A stretch of 41,536 nucleotides of DNA from an uncultured Endozoicomonas sp. (GTDB lineage: Bacteria > Pseudomonadota > Gammaproteobacteria > Pseudomonadales > Endozoicomonadaceae): contig OODV01000320.1 of assembly GCA_900299555.1 (NCBI GenBank), positions 1 to 41,536 on the forward strand, read 5' to 3'. Positions 7,302 to 15,393 of this stretch are shown piece after piece; the first letter of the stretch is position 1, and the number at the start of each line of letters is the position of its first letter. A program made the position numbers and the translations under genes. Below the pieces are notes generated by a model. That model worked only from the letters and a program-made list of their open reading frames with translations, was not told the origin of the DNA and searched no databases.

Positions 7302-10300
7302 TTAACCTGCCTGAAATCCGGGTAATTCAGCACCTTCTTCATAACCAGCAACAGTAGCTTCCACTTCAGAGGTTAATAACACATACAGCGCAGGAACCAC
7401 CACCATGGCAAAAACAGTAGAAGCCGCCAGACCAAAAATAATTGCCATACACAGTGGATACCACTGGGGATCACTGCTGGCCAGGGGAATCAGGCCAAGC
7501 ACAGTGGTTAAACTGGTGCTGATTACCGGACGCAGGCGATCAGCGGCTCCTCTTGCCGCAGAGTTAGCCACCGACAGACCGGACTTTCGGTGACTGTTCA
7601 TGGTTTCAATCAGAACAATACCATTATTCACCGCAATACCAGCCAGGGAGACGACGCCCATCAAACCAATAAACGACATTGGTATTTCCGCAAGAAAGTA
7701 ACCAATAAAGGTTCCGGTTAATGCCAGGGGAACCACCAGAAGAATAATCAATGGCTGGCGCATGGAGTTGAACATCAGGGTCAGCAGAACGAAAATCATC
7801 CCCATGGCCAGGAGCATGGCTCCCCCCATACTGCCATAGCTTTCATCCGTAGACTCCATTTCACCCGCCAGTCGATAATCATAGCCCACAGGCCATTCCC
7901 GTTTCATCGCTTCCAGATGGGGAATCATCGCTTTCATAATGGTGGTTGCCGTCTGCCCTTCAGCTCTTGCCTGCACCGTTACCGCTCGCTGGCCATCAGT
8001 ATGGACGTAGACCTGTGGTGCAGCCATCAACTCATATTCAGCAAGATCCAGCAAAGGCACACTTCGCCCATCATCCGTTATTACCCTCATCAGCTGCATT
8101 TCGGCAAGATGCTGGGGACTGCCAAGCTCACCGCCACGGCTGGCCCAGGCCATGCTGATCCGGATGTCCGGATCATCCTGTATACCAGGTACTTTGAAAC
8201 GACCAAAGTCGTCTTCTTCCATTGCCATTCGTATCTGCTGGGCAACACGGTGCTCAGAAAGCCCGTGAAAACTCAGACGTTCAGGGATTAGACGAAAGCG
8301 AATTTCCCGGTGTGCAGCTCCGAGGTTATCACGCACGCCCTGGGTTCCAGGGACCTGGGAAAGCCTGCTGCGAACTTCCACAGAAATATCACGGAGGAGA
8401 CCATAATCCTCACCCAGAATTTCAATCTGAACTGGTGCCGCATTGTAGGGATTGCCGCCCGCATGGGTCAGAAATATTTCCAGCCCGGCTTCGCCGCTGA
8501 GCGCCTTATTCAACCCCTCACGGATGTCATCAAGATATTCAAACGATATACGGTCCCGGTCTTTCCGGGGTACCAAGATGGCAGTAAACCCCACCTGATT
8601 GTAAGCCTTGGATGGCAGCAGCGCTTCATTCAGCGAGCTGCTGGACACCGGACTTTTTTCCCCTACATAAGCAATATTCTTCTCAATCCAGGGCTGCTTC
8701 CGTAGATAAGACCCCGCCTTGTCAGCAATCTGCTGAGCCTGCTCCAGCGTTGCATCAGGCCCTAGCTGAATGGCAATACCAATTTTACGGTCATCACTTT
8801 CCGAGAACATCATCACCGGCAGCTGCCCAGCCGCCACCAGGCTCAGGACAAACAACCCAAACGCACCGGCTACCCAGGAAGCGGCCGTAATACGGTTCTT
8901 TAACACGGCAACCAGCAACCAGTCGGTCAGTTGCCCCCGGTACTTCATGCTCAAGCGGTCAATAAGCAGCTCTCTGGAACGGCCGGAGTCTTTTTCCAGC
9001 AGATACCTGGAGAGTGGTATACAGACCAGAAAGGCAACCAGCAAACTGACCAGCAGACTGATGGTAATGGTCATGGGCAGTATTCGGATGAACTTACCGG
9101 GAATCCCACCGACCAGCATCAGGGGAACCATCGCCAGAATAGTGGTCAGCTGTCCGGCAGTGGCGGGTAACAGGAACGTTTTCACCGTTGAGAGCGCTGC
9201 CTGTGAAAAAGACTGCTTACGGACATAGAGCCCATCGTGCATACCTTCCATCACCAGAATGTACACATCCACCAGCAACCCGAGCGCCAGCACCATTCCT
9301 ACCAGGACTGTCGAACTCAGGGTATAACCGAGCACTGCCATACCGGCCAGTGTGGCCAATAGCGTTACCGGAAGCGCAATACCGGCAATCAGCGCTTCAC
9401 GCCAGGTCAGCAGGAACATCAGGACAACAAAAACAATAATGACTGCTTGATACATGGAGCCCGAGATATCTTCAAATGCCAGCTCAATCAGTTCGCCATC
9501 GTCAGTGACCTTCGTCAGCTGAAGCCCCTGCGGCCAGGTATCACTTCTGACCACCTGATCAGCCAGCCGCTCAGCGGCCCCGATAACTGCAAATGTATCT
9601 TCACCGGGACGTTTGGTGATATCCAGAGTAATACCACGGGTAAACTCACCGTGATCAATGCTGAAATAGTTGCGGCTTTTTTCCCGGTCCAGTCTCAGGC
9701 TGACATCGGCAATCTCACCAAGCCTGACCGGACGGTTTTCATCAAGCCGTGTAATGGGCAGTTTTTTGAGTTTTTCAACACTGTCAAAACGCCCGGCAAG
9801 ATAGAGTGTAAAGGTACTTTCACTGCCTTCAAACTCACCCCATGCCATGTCCTGATTTGCAGCCTGAAGTCGATCTCTGACCAACAGCGGTGAAATTCCC
9901 AGCTCTCTCAACTTATATGGTTTTAGTCGTATATGAAGACTCTTCTCCCGCATTCCCCCCAGCGTCACCTTCTTAACGGTGGGAATGGTTTCAAACTGGG
10001 ACTCCAGACGCTTCGCAACATCCGTCAGGATCAGGTCATCAACGTTACCGTGAAGTACCAGGCTGATCACCGGCATATCCGCAACGGACATCTCCTCAAT
10101 TTCCGGCTTATCAATATCCGCTTCTGATGGAAACTGACTTTCAGCTTTGTCTACCTTGGCACGCAGCCGCTGGAGTGCCTCGGCAACCGGCATATCAGCC
10201 TCAAACTCAACAGCCACCATTGAGTAAGAATGGTAGGAACCACTGGCAAATGTCTTTAACCCCTTAACGCTGCGAATTTCATCTTCCAGCGGTTTGGTCA

Positions 10301-10490
10301 CCTCTTTCTCAACCTGCTCCGGAGCAGCACCGGGCCAGGAGACGGTGATCAACGCTTTGGGAATTTCAAGATCCGGGTAGTTCTCACGAACCATGGTGTT
10401 GTAGGACAACGCACCAGAGAGTAGAAATAGCCCGAGTAACAGGCGGGCGAAGAGCGTTTGCAGAAACAGCTTTCGAGACAGCCAGTTCAT
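7302..10490 (-). CDS. RND-family efflux pump, inner-membrane permease
   Basis: This 1062-residue RND transporter sits in the inner membrane and exports substrates using the proton gradient. The layout is typical: an N-terminal membrane helix, a large periplasmic loop, helices 2-6 near residues 340-500, a second loop, and helices 8-12 at the end. In helix 4 the motif reads GLLVDVYILVMEG, so only one of the two aspartates found in AcrB (VDD) is kept. In helix 10 the AcrB lysine position reads GIAVNNGIVLIE. Both substitutions occur in RND members outside the AcrB drug-pump group. It overlaps the adaptor gene by 4 bp (ATGA). No outer-membrane channel gene is present nearby. Confidence 0.9.
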   Translation of the reverse strand: MNWLSRKLFLQTLFARLLLGLFLLSGALSYNTMVRENYPDLEIPKALITVSWPGAAPEQVEKEVTKPLEDEIRSVKGLKTFASGSYHSYSMVAVEFEADMPVAEALQRLRAKVDKAESQFPSEADIDKPEIEEMSVADMPVISLVLHGNVDDLILTDVAKRLESQFETIPTVKKVTLGGMREKSLHIRLKPYKLRELGISPLLVRDRLQAANQDMAWGEFEGSESTFTLYLAGRFDSVEKLKKLPITRLDENRPVRLGEIADVSLRLDREKSRNYFSIDHGEFTRGITLDITKRPGEDTFAVIGAAERLADQVVRSDTWPQGLQLTKVTDDGELIELAFEDISGSMYQAVIIVFVVLMFLLTWREALIAGIALPVTLLATLAGMAVLGYTLSSTVLVGMVLALGLLVDVYILVMEGMHDGLYVRKQSFSQAALSTVKTFLLPATAGQLTTILAMVPLMLVGGIPGKFIRILPMTITISLLVSLLVAFLVCIPLSRYLLEKDSGRSRELLIDRLSMKYRGQLTDWLLVAVLKNRITAASWVAGAFGLFVLSLVAAGQLPVMMFSESDDRKIGIAIQLGPDATLEQAQQIADKAGSYLRKQPWIEKNIAYVGEKSPVSSSSLNEALLPSKAYNQVGFTAILVPRKDRDRISFEYLDDIREGLNKALSGEAGLEIFLTHAGGNPYNAAPVQIEILGEDYGLLRDISVEVRSRLSQVPGTQGVRDNLGAAHREIRFRLIPERLSFHGLSEHRVAQQIRMAMEEDDFGRFKVPGIQDDPDIRISMAWASRGGELGSPQHLAEMQLMRVITDDGRSVPLLDLAEYELMAAPQVYVHTDGQRAVTVQARAEGQTATTIMKAMIPHLEAMKREWPVGYDYRLAGEMESTDESYGSMGGAMLLAMGMIFVLLTLMFNSMRQPLIILLVVPLALTGTFIGYFLAEIPMSFIGLMGVVSLAGIAVNNGIVLIETMNSHRKSGLSVANSAARGAADRLRPVISTSLTTVLGLIPLASSDPQWYPLCMAIIFGLAASTVFAMVVVPALYVLLTSEVEATVAGYEEGAELPGFQAG

Positions 10491-11812
10491 TCGGCGCCTC
10501 CTGCCTTCAGCTCATTAATAACGTTAACAGAGCTGTCATCAGGCAGAAGGTGCTGACCACGGACCACAACCCGGTCACCATTATGGAGACCATCAACCAC
10601 TTCCAGGTTCAATAACCCCTGAATACCAATAGACAACCAGCGCAGCTCAACCCGATTATCCGGCTTAACCACGAACACATAGGGCTTGCCATCACGGAAT
10701 GAGATTGCCTGCCAGGGCAGCGTTAGGACATCGGTTTTCTGTTCGGTGGCAATCCAGGCCCGGACAAACATGCCGTCCTGTATGGCCTGGGCATCCCCCT
10801 CAGTCCTGACCTTCACCTGTCGTGAGCGATTCTGAAGACTAAGGGCTGGGCTTACGGACCAGACGCTGCCTTTTACCACTCCTCGCTGATCAAACCCTTC
10901 ATCGACAGAGTCATAAAGTATTCGGTCATCCTGAGCCAGATAGACAGGCTGTCCTTCCTGAATGGAACGTGCTTCCGCTTCAGCAACTTCAAGACTGATT
11001 TCATAACGACTGTCGTCTACTACCACGATGGCACTGGTCGCTTCCCGCTCCCTGTTGGTACTGATGCCTGCCGGGGGGTAATAGTAATTATCCTGCAGCA
11101 CATTCATTGCCGTGATCACGCCATCAAACGGAGCAAACAGGCTGGTTTTTTCAAGGTTGACCGTAGCCCGGTTCAGGTCTGCTGCCACCCCTTTCTCTTC
11201 AGAACGTGCGGCCTGCAGGCTGCTTTCTGCCGCTTCAACGCCCACCTGGGCATTGAGCATTCCGGTTCGATAGCGATCATACTCATCTCTGGATACAACG
11301 CCTTTTTTGTAGATCGCTTCAATCCGGGCAAAATCTTTTTCAGCCTGCTGTTTATCATTCTGGGCCATATGAACACCGGCCTCGGCTTCTTTCCGGCGCT
11401 CTCTGGCAGACTGTAGCCTGGCCTCCAAAGCAACCACTTCAGCCGTATTTTCCCGGTTATCAATTCTGGCCAGCAACTGCCCTAAGCGGACATCATCATT
11501 GGGACCAAAAACACGAACGCCTTCACGCAGTGGGGAGCCTTCAGCCGATGAAGAGCCATCAGCCAGAGTGCCAATGTGTACCACCTTGCCAGGCTGTTCA
11601 AAATTGAGAAATGCCTTTTGCAAGGCCTCCACGGTGCCTTCTGCAAAAGCCCAGGCCGACAGCTCTCCTGGAGCGACCTGCATCACATCAACCCGAACCG
11701 GTGGCGTCTCATAAACCACGGCAGCAGAGTCGCCACTGCTTTGAATTCGATAACCGGCCAGTGCCAGACCTGCCAGCACTAGACTGATAACAACAACTTT
11801 GCTGAATTTCAT
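10487..11812 (-). CDS. RND efflux periplasmic adaptor (membrane fusion protein)
   Basis: This 441-residue membrane fusion protein has an N-terminal hydrophobic anchor or signal (VVVISLVLAGLALAG). It is followed by a split lipoyl domain, a long coiled-coil hairpin (about residues 130-210, rich in A, E, R and K, with VALEARLQSARERRKEAEAG), and beta-barrel domains after AFDGVITAMNV-type residues (FAPFDGVITAMN). It should bridge the RND pump in the inner membrane to an outer-membrane channel encoded elsewhere. It is the first gene of the leftward operon adaptor-pump-tetR, and its upstream region holds an AcrR-like operator. Confidence 0.9.
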   Translation of the reverse strand: MKFSKVVVISLVLAGLALAGYRIQSSGDSAAVVYETPPVRVDVMQVAPGELSAWAFAEGTVEALQKAFLNFEQPGKVVHIGTLADGSSSAEGSPLREGVRVFGPNDDVRLGQLLARIDNRENTAEVVALEARLQSARERRKEAEAGVHMAQNDKQQAEKDFARIEAIYKKGVVSRDEYDRYRTGMLNAQVGVEAAESSLQAARSEEKGVAADLNRATVNLEKTSLFAPFDGVITAMNVLQDNYYYPPAGISTNREREATSAIVVVDDSRYEISLEVAEAEARSIQEGQPVYLAQDDRILYDSVDEGFDQRGVVKGSVWSVSPALSLQNRSRQVKVRTEGDAQAIQDGMFVRAWIATEQKTDVLTLPWQAISFRDGKPYVFVVKPDNRVELRWLSIGIQGLLNLEVVDGLHNGDRVVVRGQHLLPDDSSVNVINELKAGGAE

Positions 11813-11856
11813 GAGCTTCTGCTTATTTTTTGCATATTAGTATCTATTTGTGATTT

Positions 11857-11880
11857 TACATACATACATGAATGCTTGTA
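11857..11880. promoter_or_regulatory. AcrR-like operator upstream of the efflux operon
   Basis: The + strand reads TACATACAT (11857-11865), six bases, then ATGCTTGTA (11872-11880). The E. coli acrAB operator, recalled from the literature, has the same 24-bp layout: TACATACAT, six bases, ATGTATGTA. The left half is identical and the right half differs at two bases. It lies 45 bp upstream of the adaptor start. The probable binder is the TetR/AcrR repressor at the end of this operon. Confidence 0.65.
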
Positions 11881-12072
11881 TATAACCCATATTGACGAGG
11901 CCGCAGGTTCAAATCGTGATCAAGTGACTCAAACGAAGGTCTAACGGTAAAAAATCATTTCCGGAGCCATAGTTATAGATTCTGCGGATATAAGCAGATC
12001 ACTTTTAACAACCATATTTTTAAAGCAGTGCCCTGAGTGGCTTGGGAAAAACGAATTGGTAAGGAGAGATGT

Positions 12073-12309
12073 ATGCGCCTGAACCTTCTGTTAGCACCGT
12101 TACAGCACGTAATAGACGCCATGCAAAAAGGTGAAACCGTCAGGATCCGGGTGCTGATGGAGGAGCTGGGCCTGTGGGAACATCAGGATGACCTGCAGAA
12201 AATGAGAATAGCCGCCAGTTTCCGGTCCATGGTTGAAAGTGGTGTTCTAACCAATATTCAGTTGCTCACTCACCACAAAACACGCCATGCGGTGTACATA
12301 ACCATCTAA
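12073..12309 (+). CDS. Small hypothetical protein, 78 aa
   Basis: No family recognised. An open frame begins at 12037, but a good ribosome site (AAGGAGAG) precedes the ATG at 12073, giving MRLNLLLAPLQHVIDAMQKG and a 78-residue basic, mostly helical protein. It could be a small DNA-binding or regulatory protein (there is a possible winged-helix feel in VRIRVLMEELG and AASFRSMVESGVL), but that is weak. It is transcribed away from the efflux operon and ends at a strong terminator. Confidence 0.6.
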   Translation: MRLNLLLAPLQHVIDAMQKGETVRIRVLMEELGLWEHQDDLQKMRIAASFRSMVESGVLTNIQLLTHHKTRHAVYITI

Positions 12310-12335
12310 TCAATGCCAGAAGATCATATCGACAC

Positions 12336-12363
12336 AAAAAAACCGGCAAATGCCGGTTTTTTT
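12336..12363. terminator. Bidirectional intrinsic terminator
   Basis: CCGGCA (12343-12348) and TGCCGG (12352-12357) form a GC-rich stem with an A-run before and a T7 run after it. It can therefore terminate both the rightward small gene and the leftward slyD. Confidence 0.9.
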
Positions 12364-12368
12364 AATCA

Positions 12369-12854
12369 TCAGTGAACATGCCCACCCGGTCCATGCACAT
12401 GACCGTGGTCCAGCTCTTCCTTGGTAGCTTCACGAACCTCAACCACTTCAATGCTGAAGTGCAGATTCTCACCCGCCAGCGAGTGGTTAGCATCGATCAC
12501 AACCTGGTCGCCTTCGTCATCAATAGCAACGACCGTCACAATACGTGGACCAATGGCAGTATCGGCATGAAACTGGTTACCCACCTCTACCGGATGATCA
12601 CCAAACTGTTCTTTTGGTACTGGCTGAACCAGGCTTTCGTCGTACTCACCATAGCCTTCAGCAGGCTCAACAACCACTTCAAACTTGTCTCCGGCCTGCT
12701 TGCCTTCGAGGGCATTTTCAAGACCTTCTACAATATTGTGCTCCCCGTGAAGATAAGCCATGGGAGACTCGCCTTCAGAACTGTCGAGAACCTCTCCCGC
12801 GTCATTTTTCAGAGTGTAATGGAACAGAGCCACTTTCTCTTTGGCTATCTTCAT
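12369..12854 (-). CDS. slyD: FKBP-type peptidyl-prolyl isomerase SlyD
   Basis: SlyD is a cytoplasmic peptidyl-prolyl cis-trans isomerase and metal-binding chaperone. The FKBP domain (about residues 1-70 and 125-145: LHGEHNIVEGLENALEG, VEPAEGYGEYDESLV) is interrupted by the IF chaperone insert. The 161-residue length fits the shorter SlyD forms, and the tail HGHVHGPGGHVH is the histidine-rich nickel-binding end, shorter than in E. coli. It ends at the bidirectional terminator and is divergent from tag. Confidence 0.93.
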   Translation of the reverse strand: MKIAKEKVALFHYTLKNDAGEVLDSSEGESPMAYLHGEHNIVEGLENALEGKQAGDKFEVVVEPAEGYGEYDESLVQPVPKEQFGDHPVEVGNQFHADTAIGPRIVTVVAIDDEGDQVVIDANHSLAGENLHFSIEVVEVREATKEELDHGHVHGPGGHVH

Positions 12855-12996
12855 CTGTTTACGCCTTTAACAAAGTAAACAACTATCTTAACTGCCATTG
12901 CTATTGGGAGCCAGAAAACTGCAAATAAATGCGGTTTCTGGTGTAATTGGCAGGCAAACCCTATTTGAAAGCGCCTAACAAACGGAGTTTTTTCTC

Positions 12997-13572
12997 TTGA
13001 GTGATTCTCGATGCAGCTGGTGTCATGGCGATGAACTCTATACCCGATACCATGATGATGAGTGGGGCGTTCCCTGCCATGACGATCAGAAACTCTTTGA
13101 ATTCCTGATTCTGGAAGGAGCCCAGGCGGGCCTGAGCTGGATCACCATTCTGAAGCGCAGGGAAGGCTATCGGAAAGCGTTTCATCAATTTGATGTTCAA
13201 CAAGTCGCCAGAATGACAGAACAGGAGGTTGAAACGCTGATGCAGAATGAAGGCATTATCCGCAACCGACTGAAGATCCAGAGCGCCATTAAAAATGCCA
13301 GGGCGTTTATCAAGGTTCAGGAGGAATTTGGCAGCTTCAACCAGTACTTGTGGTCCTTTGTAAACCACCAGCCCATCATCAACCATCGACAGTCAATGAG
13401 TGAAGTACCGGCCACCAGCGAGATTTCAGACCGGATGAGTAAAGACCTGAAAAAACGCGGTTTCAGCTTTGTGGGTAGTACCATCTGTTATGCCTACATG
13501 CAGGCCATGGGGCTGGTGAATGACCACCTGGTCACTTGTCCGTCATTTAGCAATGTCAGCCAGACGACCTGA
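12997..13572 (+). CDS. tag: DNA-3-methyladenine glycosylase I
   Basis: Tag removes 3-methyladenine from alkylated DNA in base-excision repair. The 191-residue protein matches the family: YHDDEWGVP, the catalytic-region LEGAQAGLSWITILKRRE (Glu about residue 40), SFVNHQP and KKRGFSFVGSTICYAYMQA. Candidate zinc ligands Cys6, His19 and the late His/Cys of NDHLVTC are present. The start is a TTG, preceded by CGGAG, since no ATG fits the conserved N-terminus. It converges on ybaK, overlapping its 3' end by 30 bp. Confidence 0.93.
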   Translation: MSDSRCSWCHGDELYTRYHDDEWGVPCHDDQKLFEFLILEGAQAGLSWITILKRREGYRKAFHQFDVQQVARMTEQEVETLMQNEGIIRNRLKIQSAIKNARAFIKVQEEFGSFNQYLWSFVNHQPIINHRQSMSEVPATSEISDRMSKDLKKRGFSFVGSTICYAYMQAMGLVNDHLVTCPSFSNVSQTT

Positions 13573-14010
13573 AGTCAGCCTGACCAGATCAGCAGGGGCC
13601 AGTTCAATTTCAAGACCTCGACGCCCCGCACTGACAAACATCGTATCAAAAGACTCTGCACTGCTGTTTACCACCGTAGGCAAACGCTTTTTCTGACCCA
13701 GTGGACTGATGCCACCAAGAATGTAACCAGTGCTCCGCTCAGCTTCCTGTTGCTGCGCCATTGCTGCCTTTTTAGCGCCACAGGCACTGGCCATGGCTTT
13801 TAAGTCCAGTTTAGCGGCCACCGGTACCACTGCAACGGCCAGTTGCTTACCGTCCAGTTTCACCATCAGGGTTTTAAAGACCCGCTGAGGATCCTGCCCC
13901 ATTTTTTCAACCGCCTCCTCACCATAGGACTGGCTGTTGGGGTCATGGTGATATTGGTGAACCTGATGGATGGCTTTGGCTTTTTTAAGCGCATTAATAG
14001 CAGGAGTCAT
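13543..14010 (-). CDS. ybaK: Cys-tRNA(Pro) deacylase YbaK/EbsC
   Basis: YbaK hydrolyses Cys-tRNA(Pro) mischarged by prolyl-tRNA synthetase and so guards translation fidelity. The 155-residue protein has the YbaK domain: VFKTLMVKLDGK (with the functional lysine region), VVPVAAKLDLKA, GYILGGISPLGQKKRLP and VSAGRRGLEIELAP. It is the last gene of a leftward set DUF2288-arfB-ybaK, starting 12 bp after arfB. Its end overlaps the convergent tag gene by 30 bp, so the two messages share a 3' region. Confidence 0.92.
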   Translation of the reverse strand: MTPAINALKKAKAIHQVHQYHHDPNSQSYGEEAVEKMGQDPQRVFKTLMVKLDGKQLAVAVVPVAAKLDLKAMASACGAKKAAMAQQQEAERSTGYILGGISPLGQKKRLPTVVNSSAESFDTMFVSAGRRGLEIELAPADLVRLTSGRLADIAK

Positions 14011-14022
14011 GGTAATCCCAAA

Positions 14023-14436
14023 TCAATGATCAATTCGACCACGCAATGTTTTCGTCTGGGCCCGTCGCTTTTTCTGATCAACACGCCGTTTTTTTGAGGC
14101 CAGAGTCGGACGGGTAGCCTTACGCTGTTTATGAACAACAGTTGCCTTACTGATCAGCTCTTTGAGTCTCAATAAGGCATCTTCACGATTCTTTTCCTGG
14201 GTGCGGAACCGCTGCGCCTTGATGATGATAATACCTTCCCGAGTAATACGGGCATCGCGGAAAGCAAGCAATCGCTCTTTGTAAAACTCGGGCAATGAGG
14301 AAGCCCGGATATCAAAGCGCAGATGCACAGCGGAAGAGACCTTGTTGACATTCTGACCTCCCGCGCCCTGGGCTCGAATATAACCGAACTCAATGTCATC
14401 TTCGGTAATGATGATACCGTCAACAATATCCAGCAT
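14023..14436 (-). CDS. arfB: Peptidyl-tRNA hydrolase ArfB (ribosome rescue)
   Basis: ArfB (YaeJ) hydrolyses peptidyl-tRNA on ribosomes stalled at truncated mRNAs. The GGQ catalytic motif lies in RAQGAGGQNVNKVSSAV (residues 21-37), and the C-terminal tail (about residues 105-137) is very basic, ending KKRRAQTKTLRG, as needed to sit in the mRNA channel. The 137-residue length is normal. It is between the DUF2288 gene (25 bp gap) and ybaK (12 bp gap), a likely operon. Confidence 0.93.
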   Translation of the reverse strand: MLDIVDGIIITEDDIEFGYIRAQGAGGQNVNKVSSAVHLRFDIRASSLPEFYKERLLAFRDARITREGIIIIKAQRFRTQEKNREDALLRLKELISKATVVHKQRKATRPTLASKKRRVDQKKRRAQTKTLRGRIDH

Positions 14437-14461
14437 TCAGACCGTTATCTCCTTTCTTTTC

Positions 14462-14782
14462 TCAAAACCGTTCCTGTACTCTTTCCTGAACAAGCACCCA
14501 GGGTCTAACCACAACAGCCCACAGATCACTGTCGTCTGCAAACCAGAACTGTGCCTGTTCATCACTAACCGCTCCCAATACGCCCTGTTCCACCCAAGCT
14601 TCTACCACTGACTTATTATCGACTGAGATCTGGTAGCTAACATCAATCAGATCCAGTGAATCATCCACACAAAGCACAACACCCTGGGCAAAGTAACGCT
14701 GCAGTTCAGACCAGGCTATTTTTGAGGTTTCCTGATTGAGTTTGGCCTTTTCAAGTGTTTCCCGACTGACGGACTCAGACAT
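14462..14782 (-). CDS. DUF2288 family protein
   Basis: This 106-residue protein resembles the DUF2288 family (conserved ISELQRYFAQG-type helix and W-x-x-V-V-V-x-P-W-V-L-V-Q-E-R end: here AWSELQRYFAQG and VVVRPWVLVQERVQ). The function is unknown. A frame is open to 14977, but the ATG at 14782, after a GGAAG ribosome site, gives the family's usual length. It heads the leftward cluster with arfB and ybaK. Confidence 0.8.
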   Translation of the reverse strand: MSESVSRETLEKAKLNQETSKIAWSELQRYFAQGVVLCVDDSLDLIDVSYQISVDNKSVVEAWVEQGVLGAVSDEQAQFWFADDSDLWAVVVRPWVLVQERVQERF

Positions 14783-15393
14783 CTTTTTATGACTTCCCGT
14801 TACATTGCACACATAGTGTACAAATCGACATTTTTTTAAAACAGTGGGCGGGAGAATAACAGTACATGACACTAAAGTTAAAACGCTCAATTTTGCGTAA
14901 ACCGAAAGACGATTATTCGGGAGTCGGTGTCTATAAGAGCAGCGACTGAATAGATAGATGTTCAAGCTGAAAAACAAAAATCATCATGGTTCTTTATCCT
15001 GCTTTTCAAAAGAGCAGCAGATCATTCAACTATTTCACTCCCATTTTAATGAGCACGTTGCTCTTCGGTCACCGGGCAATACCTGACAAGAGAAACAGCC
15101 AGACAATTGCCCAAAAGACCTAGTTTATCCCTACTCATAACCTGCCAAAAACACTCTCAAACATCAGAAGCTGCGAAATATACCTATTTTGCCCAAATTA
15201 AAATTTCGCTAAAAATATAAAAAAATTATTAAATACAACTAATTATGAAACCGTTTTCAGTATTTTTTGCTGATTAAATAAACAACAACTTCTGAGAAGC
15301 TCAGAAAGAGCCGTGGCTGCAAATTTCAATAGCGATCACCCCATAGAGATCAAAACATCTCAATATCTGGGATCGCAGTAAAGAGCAAAAAAT
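14783..15393. other. 611-bp intergenic region upstream of the peptide ABC operon
   Basis: This divergent gap separates the DUF2288 gene and the ABC operon. It becomes strongly AT-rich at 15190-15290, so it probably holds the operon promoter and regulator sites, but I cannot fix a confident -10/-35 pair or operator. The 14783-14977 part is still open in the DUF2288 frame, with no family similarity. No RNA gene seen. Confidence 0.4.
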
